NCBI RefSeq assembly: GCF_001428405.1
Contig: NZ_LMSL01000019.1
Location: 15,907-66,887, forward strand
DNA from: Frateuria sp. Soil773
GTDB lineage: Bacteria > Pseudomonadota > Gammaproteobacteria > Xanthomonadales > Rhodanobacteraceae
DNA length: 50,981 nucleotides
Direction: 5' to 3'
Positions 21,023 through 31,395 of the stretch are shown one piece after another. Position numbers and translations under genes: made by a program. Below the pieces are notes generated by a model. That model saw only the letters and a list, made by a program, of their open reading frames with translations, was not told the origin of the DNA and did not search any database. Each line of letters opens with the position of its first letter. The stretch's first letter is position 1.

Positions 21023-21369
21023 TCCAGCGCTCCCTTCTTCCAGACGTAGGCGAACCCGATCACCAGGAGCAGCAGGAACAGCGCCATCTCGATGAGCGCG
21101 ACCATGCCGATCTTCTCGAACACCACCGCCCACGGAAACAGGAAGGCGATTTCCAGATCGAAGATGATGAACAGGATGGCCAGCAGGTAGTAGCGGACAT
21201 CGAAGCGCATGCGCGCGTCTTCGAAGGCTTCGAAGCCGCACTCGTAGGGCGCGAGTTTCTCCGGTTCGGGGCGGCGCGGACCGACGAGCATGCCGATCGC
21301 GAGGAGCACCAGGCCGAGGCCGGTGGCAACGCCGATGAACAACAGAACGGGCCAATATTCGGCAAGCAC
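21013..21369 (-). CDS. nuoA: NADH-quinone oxidoreductase subunit A
   Basis: NuoA is a three-helix subunit at the junction of the peripheral and membrane arms. The 118-residue protein has [41 protein letters not shown], the family hallmark with its conserved Cys, Asp and Glu. I chose the GTG at 21369 (residues [10 protein letters not shown] next), with GGAGGT ten bases upstream and the usual family length. The open frame extends to 21450 with no family-like sequence. It is the first gene of nuoA-N. Confidence 0.93.
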
Positions 21370-21440
21370 GATGGAACGTACCTCCGCGCCATCCGGCGCA
21401 TCAGTGACCGTGGGGTGACGGTCCGGCAACTTCGGTTCGG

Positions 21441-21458
21441 CATGCCGCATGCGGCATG
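21441..21458. promoter_or_regulatory. 18-bp perfect palindrome in the nuo leader
   Basis: The sequence CATGCCGCATGCGGCATG is its own reverse complement. It lies about 70-85 bases downstream of the predicted nuo start and about 70 bases before nuoA. It may be a protein-binding dyad or a chance run; no regulator is identifiable. Confidence 0.4.
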
Positions 21459-21533
21459 GGCGGTCCGGCCACGATCGCGGGCACTTAGGCTACGAGCGTC
21501 CGACTTTCCACGAATCAGTTCGGGAATCGCGGC

Positions 21534-21564
21534 ATTGTATCAGCGCGTGCGGGTGCCGCGACAA
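21534..21564 (-). promoter_or_regulatory. Promoter of the nuoA-N operon
   Basis: Minus strand: extended -10 TGATACAAT (hexamer 21539-21534) with a TTGTCG at 21564-21559. The spacer of 19 is long, but the TG extension can compensate. The predicted start near 21527 gives an untranslated leader of about 158 nt. Confidence 0.5.
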
Positions 21565-21607
21565 GCCTTGACTGCCGTGACAGCGATCGATAGCGCGGCG
21601 GCGCGCG

Positions 21608-21961
21608 CTACATGGTGTGGGTCGGACGCTCCGAGGCGAGCAGTCCGGCCAGGATGTTCTCGATGCGCTGGCGCGCGACCTCGCCGTCGCTGGACTCGTT
21701 GAAATGCACGCCGATGCCGGCGGTGCGGTTGCCTTGCGCGCCCACCGGGCTGATCCATGCCACCTTGCCGGCCACCGACAGGCGCTCGGTCTCGTCGGCC
21801 AGCGTGATCAGCAGCACCACCTCGTCGCCCAGGGCGTAGCGCTGCGCGGTCGGCGCGAACAGCCCGCCCTGCTTGAGGAACGGCATGTACGCGTTGTACA
21901 GCGAAGCGGCGTCCTTGATCTTCAGCGAGATGATGCCCTGGCGGGCCGCGACGGGATTCAT
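21608..21961 (-). CDS. pilZ: Type IV pilus assembly protein PilZ
   Basis: PilZ is a small cytoplasmic protein needed for type IV pilus biogenesis; in Xanthomonas it contacts FimX and the PilB ATPase. The 117-residue protein runs from NPVAARQGIISLKIKD to RPTHTM, with the core block YALGDEVVLLITL...VAGKVAWISPVGAQGNRTAGIGVHF. The N-terminal RxxxR motif used for cyclic-di-GMP binding by canonical PilZ domains is missing, as in Xanthomonas PilZ. AGGAG lies six bases before the ATG at 21961. It usually follows holB directly; here two sugar-related genes intervene. Confidence 0.93.
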   Translation of the reverse strand: MNPVAARQGIISLKIKDAASLYNAYMPFLKQGGLFAPTAQRYALGDEVVLLITLADETERLSVAGKVAWISPVGAQGNRTAGIGVHFNESSDGEVARQRIENILAGLLASERPTHTM

Positions 21962-22064
21962 GCCTGCTCCTGACCTGCCGCCGGGCCGGATGCCCGCGGC
22001 GCCTGCATCGTAGCGATGCCGGCGGCCCCACGCAAAGCGCCTGACATGCCGCAGCGCGCAGTTT

Positions 22065-22994
22065 CTAGAGTTCGCACCAGCCCCAGCGGTCGAAGATCCA
22101 CGGCGACGGCAGTTCCATGTGCAGCTTGGCGAAGCGCGGCGCGCCGCGCGGGCCGCCTGCCGGCGCCAGCACGTAGCGCCCTTCCCCGTCGCGCCCGAAC
22201 GGCGCCCGGTTCCATGGCCATTCGCGTACGCCGTCCGCATCGGCCACGGTCAGGCGCAGCCAGGGCCGCAGCCAGGCGGCGGGGCGCCACGGCAATGCGC
22301 CCGTGCCGGAACCGCCCTCCGGCGCCGCCACCTCGAGGTAGCGTTCCGGCCGCTCGGCCAGCCGGCGCATGCGGCCGCCGCTCAGGACCATCTGGCTGTG
22401 GTGCCGCTCCAGCGCGGCCAGCTTGCCGGCATGCAGGGCCGGCGAGGATGCCGGCGCGATCGTGCCGCCCGTACCGGTTTCGCGCCCGTGCACCAGGTAG
22501 CCGAGCAGTTGCGGCCGCAGCCCGGCGCACTGCGCGAGCGCCAGCCGCACCAGCACGTGGGCGGCGCCATGGTCCGGATGGCGGTCGGCCAGCGCCGGCA
22601 TCGCCACGATGTCGGGCGCGTAGGCGCCGAGGCAGGCACCGATCGCCTGCAGCGGCCGTCCGGTACCCCCGCGCAGCATCCCGGTCAGGCCCATGTCCGG
22701 CCAGCCGAACGCATGCAGGGCCGCCGGCTCCACGCCGAGCAGCCGCAGGGCCTGCTCCACCTCGTCGCGCCGCCGCCGGCCCCAGCGTCGCCGGTCCGCC
22801 GGCCCCACCCGCAGGCGACGCTCCAGCCAGCGCTGCGGCCACGGATTGTTGTCGCCGTCGGTCAGCAGCAGGATCCGCACCTCGCCGCCGGCCGCACGGA
22901 CCTGCTGGATCAGCTCGCCGGTCGCGATGGACTCGTCGTCGGGGTGTGGCGCCACCACCAGCAGGCGGGTCCGTGCATTCAGGTTCAACGGCAT
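22065..22994 (-). CDS. PIG-L (LmbE-like) family deacetylase
   Basis: PIG-L enzymes are zinc-dependent N-deacetylases, commonly of N-acetylglucosaminyl conjugates; the substrate here cannot be read from sequence. The 309-residue protein has the zinc motif APHPDDE (residues 15-21) and the second His motif HPDH with a further His (139-146). The C-terminal half (about 175-309) is an Arg/Pro/Trp-rich extension beyond the usual catalytic core of about 230 residues. It begins one base after the preceding glycosyltransferase stop, so the two are almost certainly co-transcribed and may modify the same glycan. Confidence 0.88.
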   Translation of the reverse strand: MPLNLNARTRLLVVAPHPDDESIATGELIQQVRAAGGEVRILLLTDGDNNPWPQRWLERRLRVGPADRRRWGRRRRDEVEQALRLLGVEPAALHAFGWPDMGLTGMLRGGTGRPLQAIGACLGAYAPDIVAMPALADRHPDHGAAHVLVRLALAQCAGLRPQLLGYLVHGRETGTGGTIAPASSPALHAGKLAALERHHSQMVLSGGRMRRLAERPERYLEVAAPEGGSGTGALPWRPAAWLRPWLRLTVADADGVREWPWNRAPFGRDGEGRYVLAPAGGPRGAPRFAKLHMELPSPWIFDRWGWCEL

Positions 22995-22995
22995 C

Positions 22996-24621
22996 TCAAG
23001 GCCTTTTCTCCGGAAGCATATCGGGCCGCCACCCGCGATCCCAGGCTTTGCTCCAGATCAGCGCGAACGCGTGCCCGGATGCCACGGCGATATGGTGGAC
23101 GCCCTGCTTCAGGAACCAGTGGTCGGCGGGCGCCCCGCTGTCGAGGCTGGCGCTCACCGCCGTCGCGCCGTCGGTCAGCGTGTATTCGCCCGGCTGCACC
23201 ACCACGACCACGCGGCTGCCGTTCCCCGCGGGAAGCAGGCGGCCGGCGATCCACAGGTTCCCGCCTGCCGGCAGGTAATTGCCTTCGACGAAGGATTCGT
23301 CCGCGCGCGGCAGCCGCCCCAGCACGACCAGCATGGTGCGATGACTCACCAACTGGGCGGCGATCGTGTCCCGCATCCGACCGTCTTTAAGCCGGCGCCG
23401 GGCGAGGCTCTCCAGGACCGGGTAATAAGGACGCATGCGGAAAATCGCATCGCCCTTGGCGTCCATCACCGTGTCGCTGCCGTCGGTATAGCGCAGCACC
23501 TGCGCCAGTTCGGCGCGCTGCGCAGCCAGCCGGTCCCGCCACGGCGGTGACCTCGAAAACAGCGACAGCAGCTCGGCGGCCACCGCCACGACGACCAGGC
23601 TCCGGCAAAGCCCGTCGCGCCCGCGCAGCCAGGGCATGCCGGCGATCCCGCCGCAGCACGCCAGCAGCAGCGGCGGGATCGCCGGCAGGAAATCCTGCGC
23701 GGTGATCAATGGCCAGACGAACCAGATCAGCGACAGGTAGATGCCTGCCTGGAGCGCAAGGAAGACCTCCCAGTCGAACGGCTGCGAACCCCGGCGCCGC
23801 ACCAGCCGGGCAGCCGCCGCCGACAAGCCGGCGGCCAGCAGCAAAAAGGCCGCCAGGTTGATCGCGGCATCGTGCTTCCAGGCGCCGTCGACGTTGTACC
23901 CGACGATGTCGTACCAGGCGGCGCCGAGGATGCCGTGCGCGGCCAGCCACAGCGCGAAGAGCAGCGGAACCAGCAGCAAGCCGGCGATGCCGGCCAGACC
24001 GTGCCGCAAGGGCAGCGGCGTGCGCACCGGCCGTGCCAGGCGCACCGTCGCCGCAGCCGCAAGGGCGGCGACCAGCAGCACCAGGGTTTTCTGCGAGACC
24101 GCAAGCGCGGCTCCCGCCAACAGGCCGGCGACGAACCAGCGCCAGGCGCGCGCCGGCGCGCCGGCCACCGCGGCCAGCGCCGCGAGCCAGGCGGCCGACC
24201 ACAGGTCGTCGGTACGGAATTGCCCGCTGACCAGGAAGAAATGCGGAAACAGGCCGGCCACGAGCACGGCGGCGAGCGCGACGCGCGGACCGTACAGGCG
24301 TCGCCCCACCAGCCACGTGGCGAACAGCGCCAGCGCATACCAGGCCTGCATCGCCAGGCGCAGCCAGGCCAGCACGTCGGCGCGGCCATCCAGCAGCGCC
24401 AGCAGCGGCGAGTGGAGCCAGCCGAACAAGGGGCCGTGGTTGTCGAATACGTCGCGGTAGGGCATCAGGCCGTGCTGCGTCCATGCCCAGGCGACGTGCG
24501 CGTGCTGGGCTTCGTCGGAATTGAGCGGATAGGCGTCGATCCAGCACAGCCGCAACGCGGCCAGCAGGAGCAAGGGAAGCAGCCACGGCCAATGGCGGCC
24601 CATGCCGAACGAAGGCGTCAT
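22996..24621 (-). CDS. Membrane glycosyltransferase, GT-C fold (GT39/ArnT-like)
   Basis: The 541-residue protein has about 11 membrane helices and the GT-C catalytic acidic pair in PLNSDEAQHAH (Asp36, Glu37), just after the first helix, followed by PYRDVFDNHGPLFGWLH. Such enzymes use polyprenyl-phosphate sugars and transfer to lipid or protein acceptors on the periplasmic side. A soluble C-terminal domain of about 130 residues follows the last helix (from about 410). It lies 98 bases after holB and one base before the PIG-L gene. The donor and acceptor are unknown. Confidence 0.8.
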   Translation of the reverse strand: MTPSFGMGRHWPWLLPLLLLAALRLCWIDAYPLNSDEAQHAHVAWAWTQHGLMPYRDVFDNHGPLFGWLHSPLLALLDGRADVLAWLRLAMQAWYALALFATWLVGRRLYGPRVALAAVLVAGLFPHFFLVSGQFRTDDLWSAAWLAALAAVAGAPARAWRWFVAGLLAGAALAVSQKTLVLLVAALAAAATVRLARPVRTPLPLRHGLAGIAGLLLVPLLFALWLAAHGILGAAWYDIVGYNVDGAWKHDAAINLAAFLLLAAGLSAAAARLVRRRGSQPFDWEVFLALQAGIYLSLIWFVWPLITAQDFLPAIPPLLLACCGGIAGMPWLRGRDGLCRSLVVVAVAAELLSLFSRSPPWRDRLAAQRAELAQVLRYTDGSDTVMDAKGDAIFRMRPYYPVLESLARRRLKDGRMRDTIAAQLVSHRTMLVVLGRLPRADESFVEGNYLPAGGNLWIAGRLLPAGNGSRVVVVVQPGEYTLTDGATAVSASLDSGAPADHWFLKQGVHHIAVASGHAFALIWSKAWDRGWRPDMLPEKRP

Positions 24622-24719
24622 GCCGGGCAGCGTAGGCAGGCCGCCTGTCGATCAGCTTTCCGATCCCCATGGGTTTTCATGCCTCGGCGGTTTCCGGACC
24701 CGCCGGGCCGGACCGGCCC

Positions 24720-25655
24720 TCAACGCCAGCGCGCAAGCAGTTCCAGCAGCAGCAGGTCGCCGCGCAACGGACCGCGCAGCGCGTCGCGGGCGCGGTTCGC
24801 CGCCACGTACCAGTCGCCCAGCGCCTCGGCGTCCAGGGCGCTGGCGAGCGGACCGGATGCCGCCACGGCCTGCGCCCTGGCTTCGTCGGAAGCCGCCTGC
24901 GCGGCGAACCACAGGCGCTGTTCGGGCTGGCTGTCGAGCCAGCGCTTCACCACTTCCATCGTCTCGCCGCGGCCGGCGGCAAGCGCGGCCAGGTCCTTGC
25001 GCACTTCCTGCCGGCGCGCGAGCGCGCCCTCCTCCAGCCAGGCGCGGGCCAGGCCGGGGTTGCCGCTCGCCGCATCGAGCGCGGCGGCGGCGCCTTCCAT
25101 GCCGGCGGATTCGAGCCACGCAAGCGCCTCGTCGCGCGCGGGCAACTGGAACTCGATCCGCTGGCAGCGGCTGCGGATGGTCTGCGGCAGGCGCCAGGGA
25201 GCGTCGGCCAGCAGGATCAGCAGGGTCTGCGGCGCCGGTTCCTCCAGCGTCTTCAGCAAGGCATTGGCGGCGGCGGCGTTCATCGCATCGGCCGGATCGA
25301 TCGCCACCACCTGCCACCCTCCGAACTGGCTGGCCATGGCCAGGCGTGCCGACAGCTCGCGCACCTGGTCGACCACGATCTCGCTGCGCTGCACGCCGTC
25401 CTTGCGCAGGCCGTAGCTCATGCCGACGAAATCCGGATGGGTGCCGGCGTCCAGCAGCAGGCAACTGCGGCAGGTGCCGCAGGCATCGCCGTCGCGCGGC
25501 TGCATGCACAGCAGGCCGCGCACGAAGCGCCGCATGAAATCCCGCTTGCCGAGCCCGGCCGGGCCGCACAGCAGCAGCGCATGCGGCATCGCATCGCGGG
25601 TGCGGCGCGCCTGCAGGCGCCGCCAGTGCTCGGCATGCCAGGGACGCGCGTTCAT
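24720..25655 (-). CDS. holB: DNA polymerase III subunit delta prime
   Basis: Delta prime is part of the clamp loader that opens the beta sliding clamp. The 311-residue protein has a modified P-loop GPAGLGKRDF (31-40) and the zinc-binding cysteines C50, C59, C62 and C65. NALLKTLEEPAPQTLLILL is followed by a sensor-like SRCQRIEF, and the C-terminal helical collar is present. The ATG at 25655 overlaps the tmk stop as ATGA. Confidence 0.95.
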   Translation of the reverse strand: MNARPWHAEHWRRLQARRTRDAMPHALLLCGPAGLGKRDFMRRFVRGLLCMQPRDGDACGTCRSCLLLDAGTHPDFVGMSYGLRKDGVQRSEIVVDQVRELSARLAMASQFGGWQVVAIDPADAMNAAAANALLKTLEEPAPQTLLILLADAPWRLPQTIRSRCQRIEFQLPARDEALAWLESAGMEGAAAALDAASGNPGLARAWLEEGALARRQEVRKDLAALAAGRGETMEVVKRWLDSQPEQRLWFAAQAASDEARAQAVAASGPLASALDAEALGDWYVAANRARDALRGPLRGDLLLLELLARWR

Positions 25656-26293
25656 CGGCCCGGCTCCGCGAACAGGTCGGCGACCGCCGCGATGGCCGCC
25701 TGCAGCACGCCGTCCGGCGGCAGGCTGGCGTCGATCACGCGAAAACGCTGCGGCTCGGCGGCGGCGCGCTGGCGGTAGACCGCGCGCACCCGCTCGAAGA
25801 AGCCGTCCGCCTCGGCCTCGATCCGGTCCGCCTCGCCGCGCCCCGCGGCGCGCGCGCGACCGTCCGCCACCGGCAGGTCGAGCAGCAGGGTGCGCTCGGG
25901 CTTCAGCCCGGCGCAGGCCCAGCGCTCCAGTTCGGCGATGCGCTCGGCCGGCTGGCCGCGGCCGCCGCCCTGGTAGGCGTGGCTGGCGTCGGCAAAGCGG
26001 TCGCACAGCACCCATCGCCCGGCCGCCAGGGCCGGCTCGATCACCTCGCGCACCAGTTGCGCGCGCGCGGCGAACATCAGCAGCAGTTCGGTCTCCGCCG
26101 CCATCGCCGCCCGCGACGGATCGAGCACGATCGCGCGCACCGCTTCGCCGATCGCGGTGCCGCCCGGCTCGCGGGTTTGCACCAGGTCGATGCCGCGCCC
26201 GGCGAAATGGCCGGCCAGGCCGGACAGCAGGGTGCTCTTGCCTGCCCCTTCGCCGCCTTCGAGCGTGATGAAACGTCCGCGCCGCATGGTCAT
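25652..26293 (-). CDS. tmk: Thymidylate kinase
   Basis: Tmk phosphorylates dTMP to dTDP in the cytoplasm. The 213-residue protein has the P-loop GGEGAGKST (13-21), the REPGGT motif (41-46), the DRF motif in CDRFADASHAYQGGGRG and an Arg-rich lid region. Length is typical. The ATG at 26293 overlaps the mltG stop as ATGA; a second in-frame ATG two codons later is possible. Confidence 0.97.
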   Translation of the reverse strand: MTMRRGRFITLEGGEGAGKSTLLSGLAGHFAGRGIDLVQTREPGGTAIGEAVRAIVLDPSRAAMAAETELLLMFAARAQLVREVIEPALAAGRWVLCDRFADASHAYQGGGRGQPAERIAELERWACAGLKPERTLLLDLPVADGRARAAGRGEADRIEAEADGFFERVRAVYRQRAAAEPQRFRVIDASLPPDGVLQAAIAAVADLFAEPGR

Positions 26294-27327
26294 GGGCAAC
26301 GCTTCAACTGGTAGCAGGCGACGTTGCGGTTGTGTTCTTCCAGCGTATCGGCGAACACGTGGCTGCCGTCGCCGCGCGCGACGAAGTACAGCGCCGTGCC
26401 GGGCGCCGGGTGCAGCGCGGCCTCGATCGCCGGCTTGCCGGGCAAGGCGATCGGCGTCGGCGGCAGGCCGGCCCGCGTATAGGTGTTGTAGGGTGTGTCG
26501 GCGGCCAGGTCGCTCTTGCGGATGTTGCCGGCGTAGCTGGCGCCCATGCCGTAGATCACGCTGGGATCGGTCTGCAGCAGCATGTGGTTCTGCAGCCGGC
26601 GCAGGAACACGCCGGCGATCTGCGGCCGCTCGTCGGCGCGGCCGGTTTCCTTTTCCACGATCGAGGCGAGGATCAGGGCGTCGTACGGCGTCGCCAGCGG
26701 CAGGTCCTTGGCGCGCTGCGGCCACAGGGCGTCGAGGGTCTTGCGCATCGCGGCGTAGGCGCGCTTGAGCACGTCCAGGTCGCTGTCGCCCTTCACGTAG
26801 GCATAGGTTTCCGGCAGGAAGCGCCCTTCCGGCGCCTCGCCGGCCGCGCCCAGCCGCTGCATCAGGGCCGCGTCGTCCAGCGCGGCGCTGTCGTGGCGCA
26901 GCTTGTCCGCGCGCGCCAGCGCCTGGCGCAGTTCGCTGAAGGTCCAGCCGTCGACGATGGTGAAATTGCGCTGCAGCACCTTGCCGCCGGCCATGTTGGC
27001 GAGCAGCGCGCGCGGCGTGATGCCCACCGGCAGCGCGTATTCGCCGGCGTGCAGCCGGCCGGCCACGCGCATCTGCTCGGCCAGCACGCGCCAGTAGAGC
27101 GGCAGTGCGTGTGTCGCCCCGCGCTGGCGCAACTGCTCGACGATGGTACGCAGCCCGCTGCCGCGCTCCACGTCGATCGTCTCGCCCTGCCCGGCCACGT
27201 CCAGCGGCGCGCGGCTGAAGCGGTCGAAGTCGTACCAGCCCCACGCGACGGCGGCGGCCACCGCCAGCAGCACGACCAGCATCAAGGCACGAAACAACGC
27301 ACCGCCCCGCATCTTTCTGTGCCTCAT
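26290..27327 (-). CDS. mltG: Endolytic murein transglycosylase MltG
   Basis: MltG cleaves nascent glycan strands at the inner membrane and is thought to set strand length. The 345-residue protein has one N-terminal membrane helix (about 12-31), a LysM-like region, and the YceG catalytic domain. The catalytic domain has SIVEKETG, whose Glu is catalytic, followed by VFLRRLQ, LQTDPSVIYG, YNTYTRAGLPPTPIALPG and HVFADTLEEHNR. The ATG at 27327 overlaps the pabC stop as ATGA. The placement between pabC and tmk matches E. coli yceG. Confidence 0.96.
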   Translation of the reverse strand: MRHRKMRGGALFRALMLVVLLAVAAAVAWGWYDFDRFSRAPLDVAGQGETIDVERGSGLRTIVEQLRQRGATHALPLYWRVLAEQMRVAGRLHAGEYALPVGITPRALLANMAGGKVLQRNFTIVDGWTFSELRQALARADKLRHDSAALDDAALMQRLGAAGEAPEGRFLPETYAYVKGDSDLDVLKRAYAAMRKTLDALWPQRAKDLPLATPYDALILASIVEKETGRADERPQIAGVFLRRLQNHMLLQTDPSVIYGMGASYAGNIRKSDLAADTPYNTYTRAGLPPTPIALPGKPAIEAALHPAPGTALYFVARGDGSHVFADTLEEHNRNVACYQLKRCP

Positions 27328-28156
27328 TCGGCCTCCATCGGAAAACCCAGCCCGCGCCAGTGCAATTGCAGCGCATGGGCCACCGGCCCGGCCGCGCAGG
27401 GGCGGCCGTCCAGTTCGCGAACCGGCAGGATGCCGCGCACGCTCGAGGATAGGAAGAGTTCGCTGGCCTGCGCCAGTTCGCCCAGCTTCAGCTCGCGCAC
27501 CCGGGCGGCCGGCTGCGCGGACAGGATCTCGGCCCGCGCCACGCCGGCAATGCCGCAGCGGTCGAGCGCCGGCGTCACCAGCACGCCATCGACGACGGCG
27601 AACAGGTTGGCCATGGTCGCGCCGATCACCCGGTCGTGCCCGTCGCACAGCAGGCCCTCGGCGACCGCCGGATCGTCCCACTCGGCCCGCGCCAGCACCT
27701 GTTCGAGCCGGTTGAGGTGCTTCATGCCGGCGAGCAGGGGCTGCTCGGCCAGGCGCAGGCGGCACAGCCGTACGCGCACGCCGTGCCGGTAATCGTCGGC
27801 ATTCAACATCGGCAGCGCGAAGCCCGCGACGATACGGGTCGGCCGCGCGTCGGGCGGCGGCGCGTAGCCGCGCGCGCCGCTGCCGCGGGTCACGGTAATG
27901 CGCACGACCGACTGCGCCAGGCCCGCGATGACGGTACGCGCCTCGCCCAGCAGCACCGCCTCGTCGGGCGGCGGCAGGTGCAGCCGCGCGCAGCTTTCGC
28001 GCAGCCGCCGCATGTGGCGCGGCCACAGCGGCGCATCGGCCGCGCGGAAACGGATCGTCTCGAACAAGCCGTCGCCGTAGCCCAGCCCGCGGTCGGTGGC
28101 CGAGACGCTCGACGCCGCCACGCCATCGACCAGCATCCGAAGGCCCGGTACGGCCA

Positions 28157-28157
<1 letters not shown>
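27324..28157 (-). CDS. pabC: Aminodeoxychorismate lyase
   Basis: PabC is a PLP enzyme that converts 4-amino-4-deoxychorismate to p-aminobenzoate and pyruvate for folate synthesis. The 277-residue class IV aminotransferase fold has DRGLGYGDGLFETIR (about 22-36), the PLP lysine in GMKHLNRLEQVLARAE, and LLCDGHDRVIGATMANLFAV. The ATG overlaps the pabB stop by one base (TGATG). The neighbouring pabB supplies its substrate. Confidence 0.95.
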
Positions 28158-29500
<1,343 letters not shown>

Positions 29501-29507
29501 GCGTCGC

Positions 29508-30746
29508 TCAGACGCGACGGAAGGCCAGGGTGCCGTTGGTGCCGCCGAAGCCGAACGAGTTGGAGATCGCCACGTCGACCTTCGCCTCGCGCGCGGTGTG
29601 GGCGACGAAATCCAGGTCGCAGCCCTCGCTCGGCTCGTCGAGGTTGATCGTGGGCGGCAGCACCTGGTCGCGCAGCGCGAGGATCGAGAAGATCGCCTCC
29701 ACGCCGCCGGCCGCGCCGAGCAGGTGGCCGGTGGTCGACTTGGTCGAGCTCATCGCCAGCTTGTAGGCGTGGTCGCCGAACACCTTCTTCGCCGCAAGCA
29801 CCTCGCCCAGGTCGCCCAGCGGAGTGGAAGTGCCGTGCGCGTTGACGTACTGCACGTCGGTGGGATTGAGGCCGGCATCGTCCAGCGCGGTCTGGATGCA
29901 GCGCGCCGCACCTTCGCCGCCTTCGCTGGGCGCGGTTATGTGGAACGCATCGCCGCTCATGCCGAAACCGACCAGCTCGGCGTAGATGCGCGCACCGCGC
30001 GCCTTGGCGTGTTCGTATTCTTCAAGCATCAGCACGCCGGCGCCGTCGGACAGCACGAAGCCGTCGCGATCCTTGTCCCACGGGCGGCTAGCCCGGGTCG
30101 GCTCGTCGTTGCGGGTGGACATCGCCTTGGCCGAGCAGAAGCCCGCCATCGCGGTGCCGGTGGTGGCGAACTCGGCGCCGCCGGCGATCATCGCGTCGGC
30201 ATCGCCGTACTGGATCATCCGCGCCGCCAGGCCGATGTTGTGGGCTCCGGTGGTGCAGGCGGTGACGCAGGCGATGTTGGGACCCTTCAGGCCGAACATG
30301 ATCGACAACTGGCCCGAGACCATGTTGATGATCGAGCTGGGCACATAGAACGGCGACACGCGGCGCGGCCCCTTCGCGGCCAGCTCCAGCGTGGTCGCCT
30401 CGATGGTGTAGAGGCCACCGATGCCGGCGCCCACCGCCACGCCGATGCGCGGCGCGTTGGCTTCCGTCACTTCCAGACCGGAGTCGCGCAGGGCCTGCGT
30501 ACTGGCGGCCACGCCGTAGTGGATGAACGGGTCCATCTTCTTGACGTCTTTCGCGGCCATCCATTGCGACGGATCGAAACCGCTCACCTGGCCGGCAATG
30601 CGGGTGGCATAGCCGGAGGCATCGAAGTGGGTCACCGGGCCGATCCCGCTGGCACCTTTGAGAACATGCTCCCAGGCGGTGGCGATATCGTTGCCGACCG
30701 GCGAGATGATGCCCATGCCGGTCACTACCACACGTCGTTTGCTCAT
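29508..30746 (-). CDS. fabF: 3-oxoacyl-ACP synthase II
   Basis: FabF condenses acyl-ACP with malonyl-ACP in fatty acid elongation. The 412-residue thiolase-fold protein has the catalytic triad Cys164 ([11 protein letters not shown]), His304 ([12 protein letters not shown]) and His341 ([11 protein letters not shown], with Lys336), and the C-terminal [15 protein letters not shown] lies about six bases before the ATG at 30746. It is separated from acpP by 193 bases that contain a terminator. Confidence 0.98.
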   Translation of the reverse strand: MSKRRVVVTGMGIISPVGNDIATAWEHVLKGASGIGPVTHFDASGYATRIAGQVSGFDPSQWMAAKDVKKMDPFIHYGVAASTQALRDSGLEVTEANAPRIGVAVGAGIGGLYTIEATTLELAAKGPRRVSPFYVPSSIINMVSGQLSIMFGLKGPNIACVTACTTGAHNIGLAARMIQYGDADAMIAGGAEFATTGTAMAGFCSAKAMSTRNDEPTRASRPWDKDRDGFVLSDGAGVLMLEEYEHAKARGARIYAELVGFGMSGDAFHITAPSEGGEGAARCIQTALDDAGLNPTDVQYVNAHGTSTPLGDLGEVLAAKKVFGDHAYKLAMSSTKSTTGHLLGAAGGVEAIFSILALRDQVLPPTINLDEPSEGCDLDFVAHTAREAKVDVAISNSFGFGGTNGTLAFRRV

Positions 30747-30852
30747 GCTGTCCTTCCTTCGTGGTTCTTCGGGAACTGCATCGGGCTGGCGCCCGTACCG
30801 GCGGGCGCCGTCCAACCCGTAAACCATACGGGATCGGACGTTGCAAAATGCA

Positions 30853-30880
30853 GAAACGAAAACTGCGCCGGGAGGCGCAG
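30853..30880 (-). terminator. Intrinsic terminator between acpP and fabF
   Basis: On the minus strand a perfect 7-bp stem CTGCGCC/GGCGCAG with a 4-base loop is followed by TTTTCGTTTC. It lies 60 bases past acpP. Partial termination here would give excess acpP transcript over fabF, which suits the high demand for acyl carrier protein. Confidence 0.75.
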
Positions 30881-30939
30881 CTTTCGACATCGCTTTCGTG
30901 GCGGACGGCGGCGCGGCGCGCCCCTGCCGGCACCGGCGA

Positions 30940-31179
30940 TCAATCCTTGGAGTGGGCCTTGATGTAGTCGACGGCCTGCTGCACGGTGGTGATCTTTTCC
31001 GCTTCCTCGTCCGGGATCTCGGTCTCGAACTCTTCCTCGAGGGCCATCACCAGCTCCACCGTGTCCAGCGAATCGGCGCCCAGATCGTCCACGAACGAAG
31101 CGTTCGCCGTGACTTCATCCTCTTTCACGCCCAGCTGCTCGATGACGATTTTCTTGACGCGCTCTTCGATGGTGCTCAT
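30940..31179 (-). CDS. acpP: Acyl carrier protein
   Basis: AcpP carries growing acyl chains on a 4'-phosphopantetheine arm attached to Ser37 in [13 protein letters not shown]. The 79-residue acidic protein has the usual start [25 protein letters not shown] ribosome-binding site precedes the ATG at 31179. Flanked by fabG and fabF as in most gammaproteobacteria. Confidence 0.98.
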   Translation of the reverse strand: MSTIEERVKKIVIEQLGVKEDEVTANASFVDDLGADSLDTVELVMALEEEFETEIPDEEAEKITTVQQAVDYIKAHSKD

Positions 31180-31243
31180 GTTGCCAAACCTCCCAAGGAG
31201 AAATTGCTTGTTCAACGCCGGTACGGTCCGGCAAGGCCGGCGG

Positions 31244-31249
31244 ATTGTA
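31244..31249 (-). promoter_or_regulatory. Possible internal promoter for acpP (-10 TACAAT)
   Basis: Minus-strand TACAAT in the fabG/acpP gap, about 65 bases before the acpP ATG. The matching -35 (TGGCGG at 17 bp) is poor, so this rests on the -10 and its position ahead of a highly expressed gene. Confidence 0.35.
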
Positions 31250-31329
31250 GTGGGTAAGCCCTCAGGCCGCCACGGCTCCGCCGGCGATGGTAAACGCCGT
31301 GCCCCTGCCGGGTCGGCGCGAAAGGGCAA

Positions 31330-31360
31330 TTGTCGCCTAAAACGCGGCCGCTGGCGACAA
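31330..31360. repeat. Inverted repeat in the fabG/acpP gap
   Basis: TTGTCGCC (31330-31337) and GGCGACAA (31353-31360) are exact reverse complements around 15 bases. It lies 35 bases past the fabG stop. There is no U-run, so it may be an mRNA 3' structure rather than a terminator. Confidence 0.5.
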
Positions 31361-31395
31361 CCCCCGTGCCTGAACGCGGGCGTCGCCCGGCCGGA

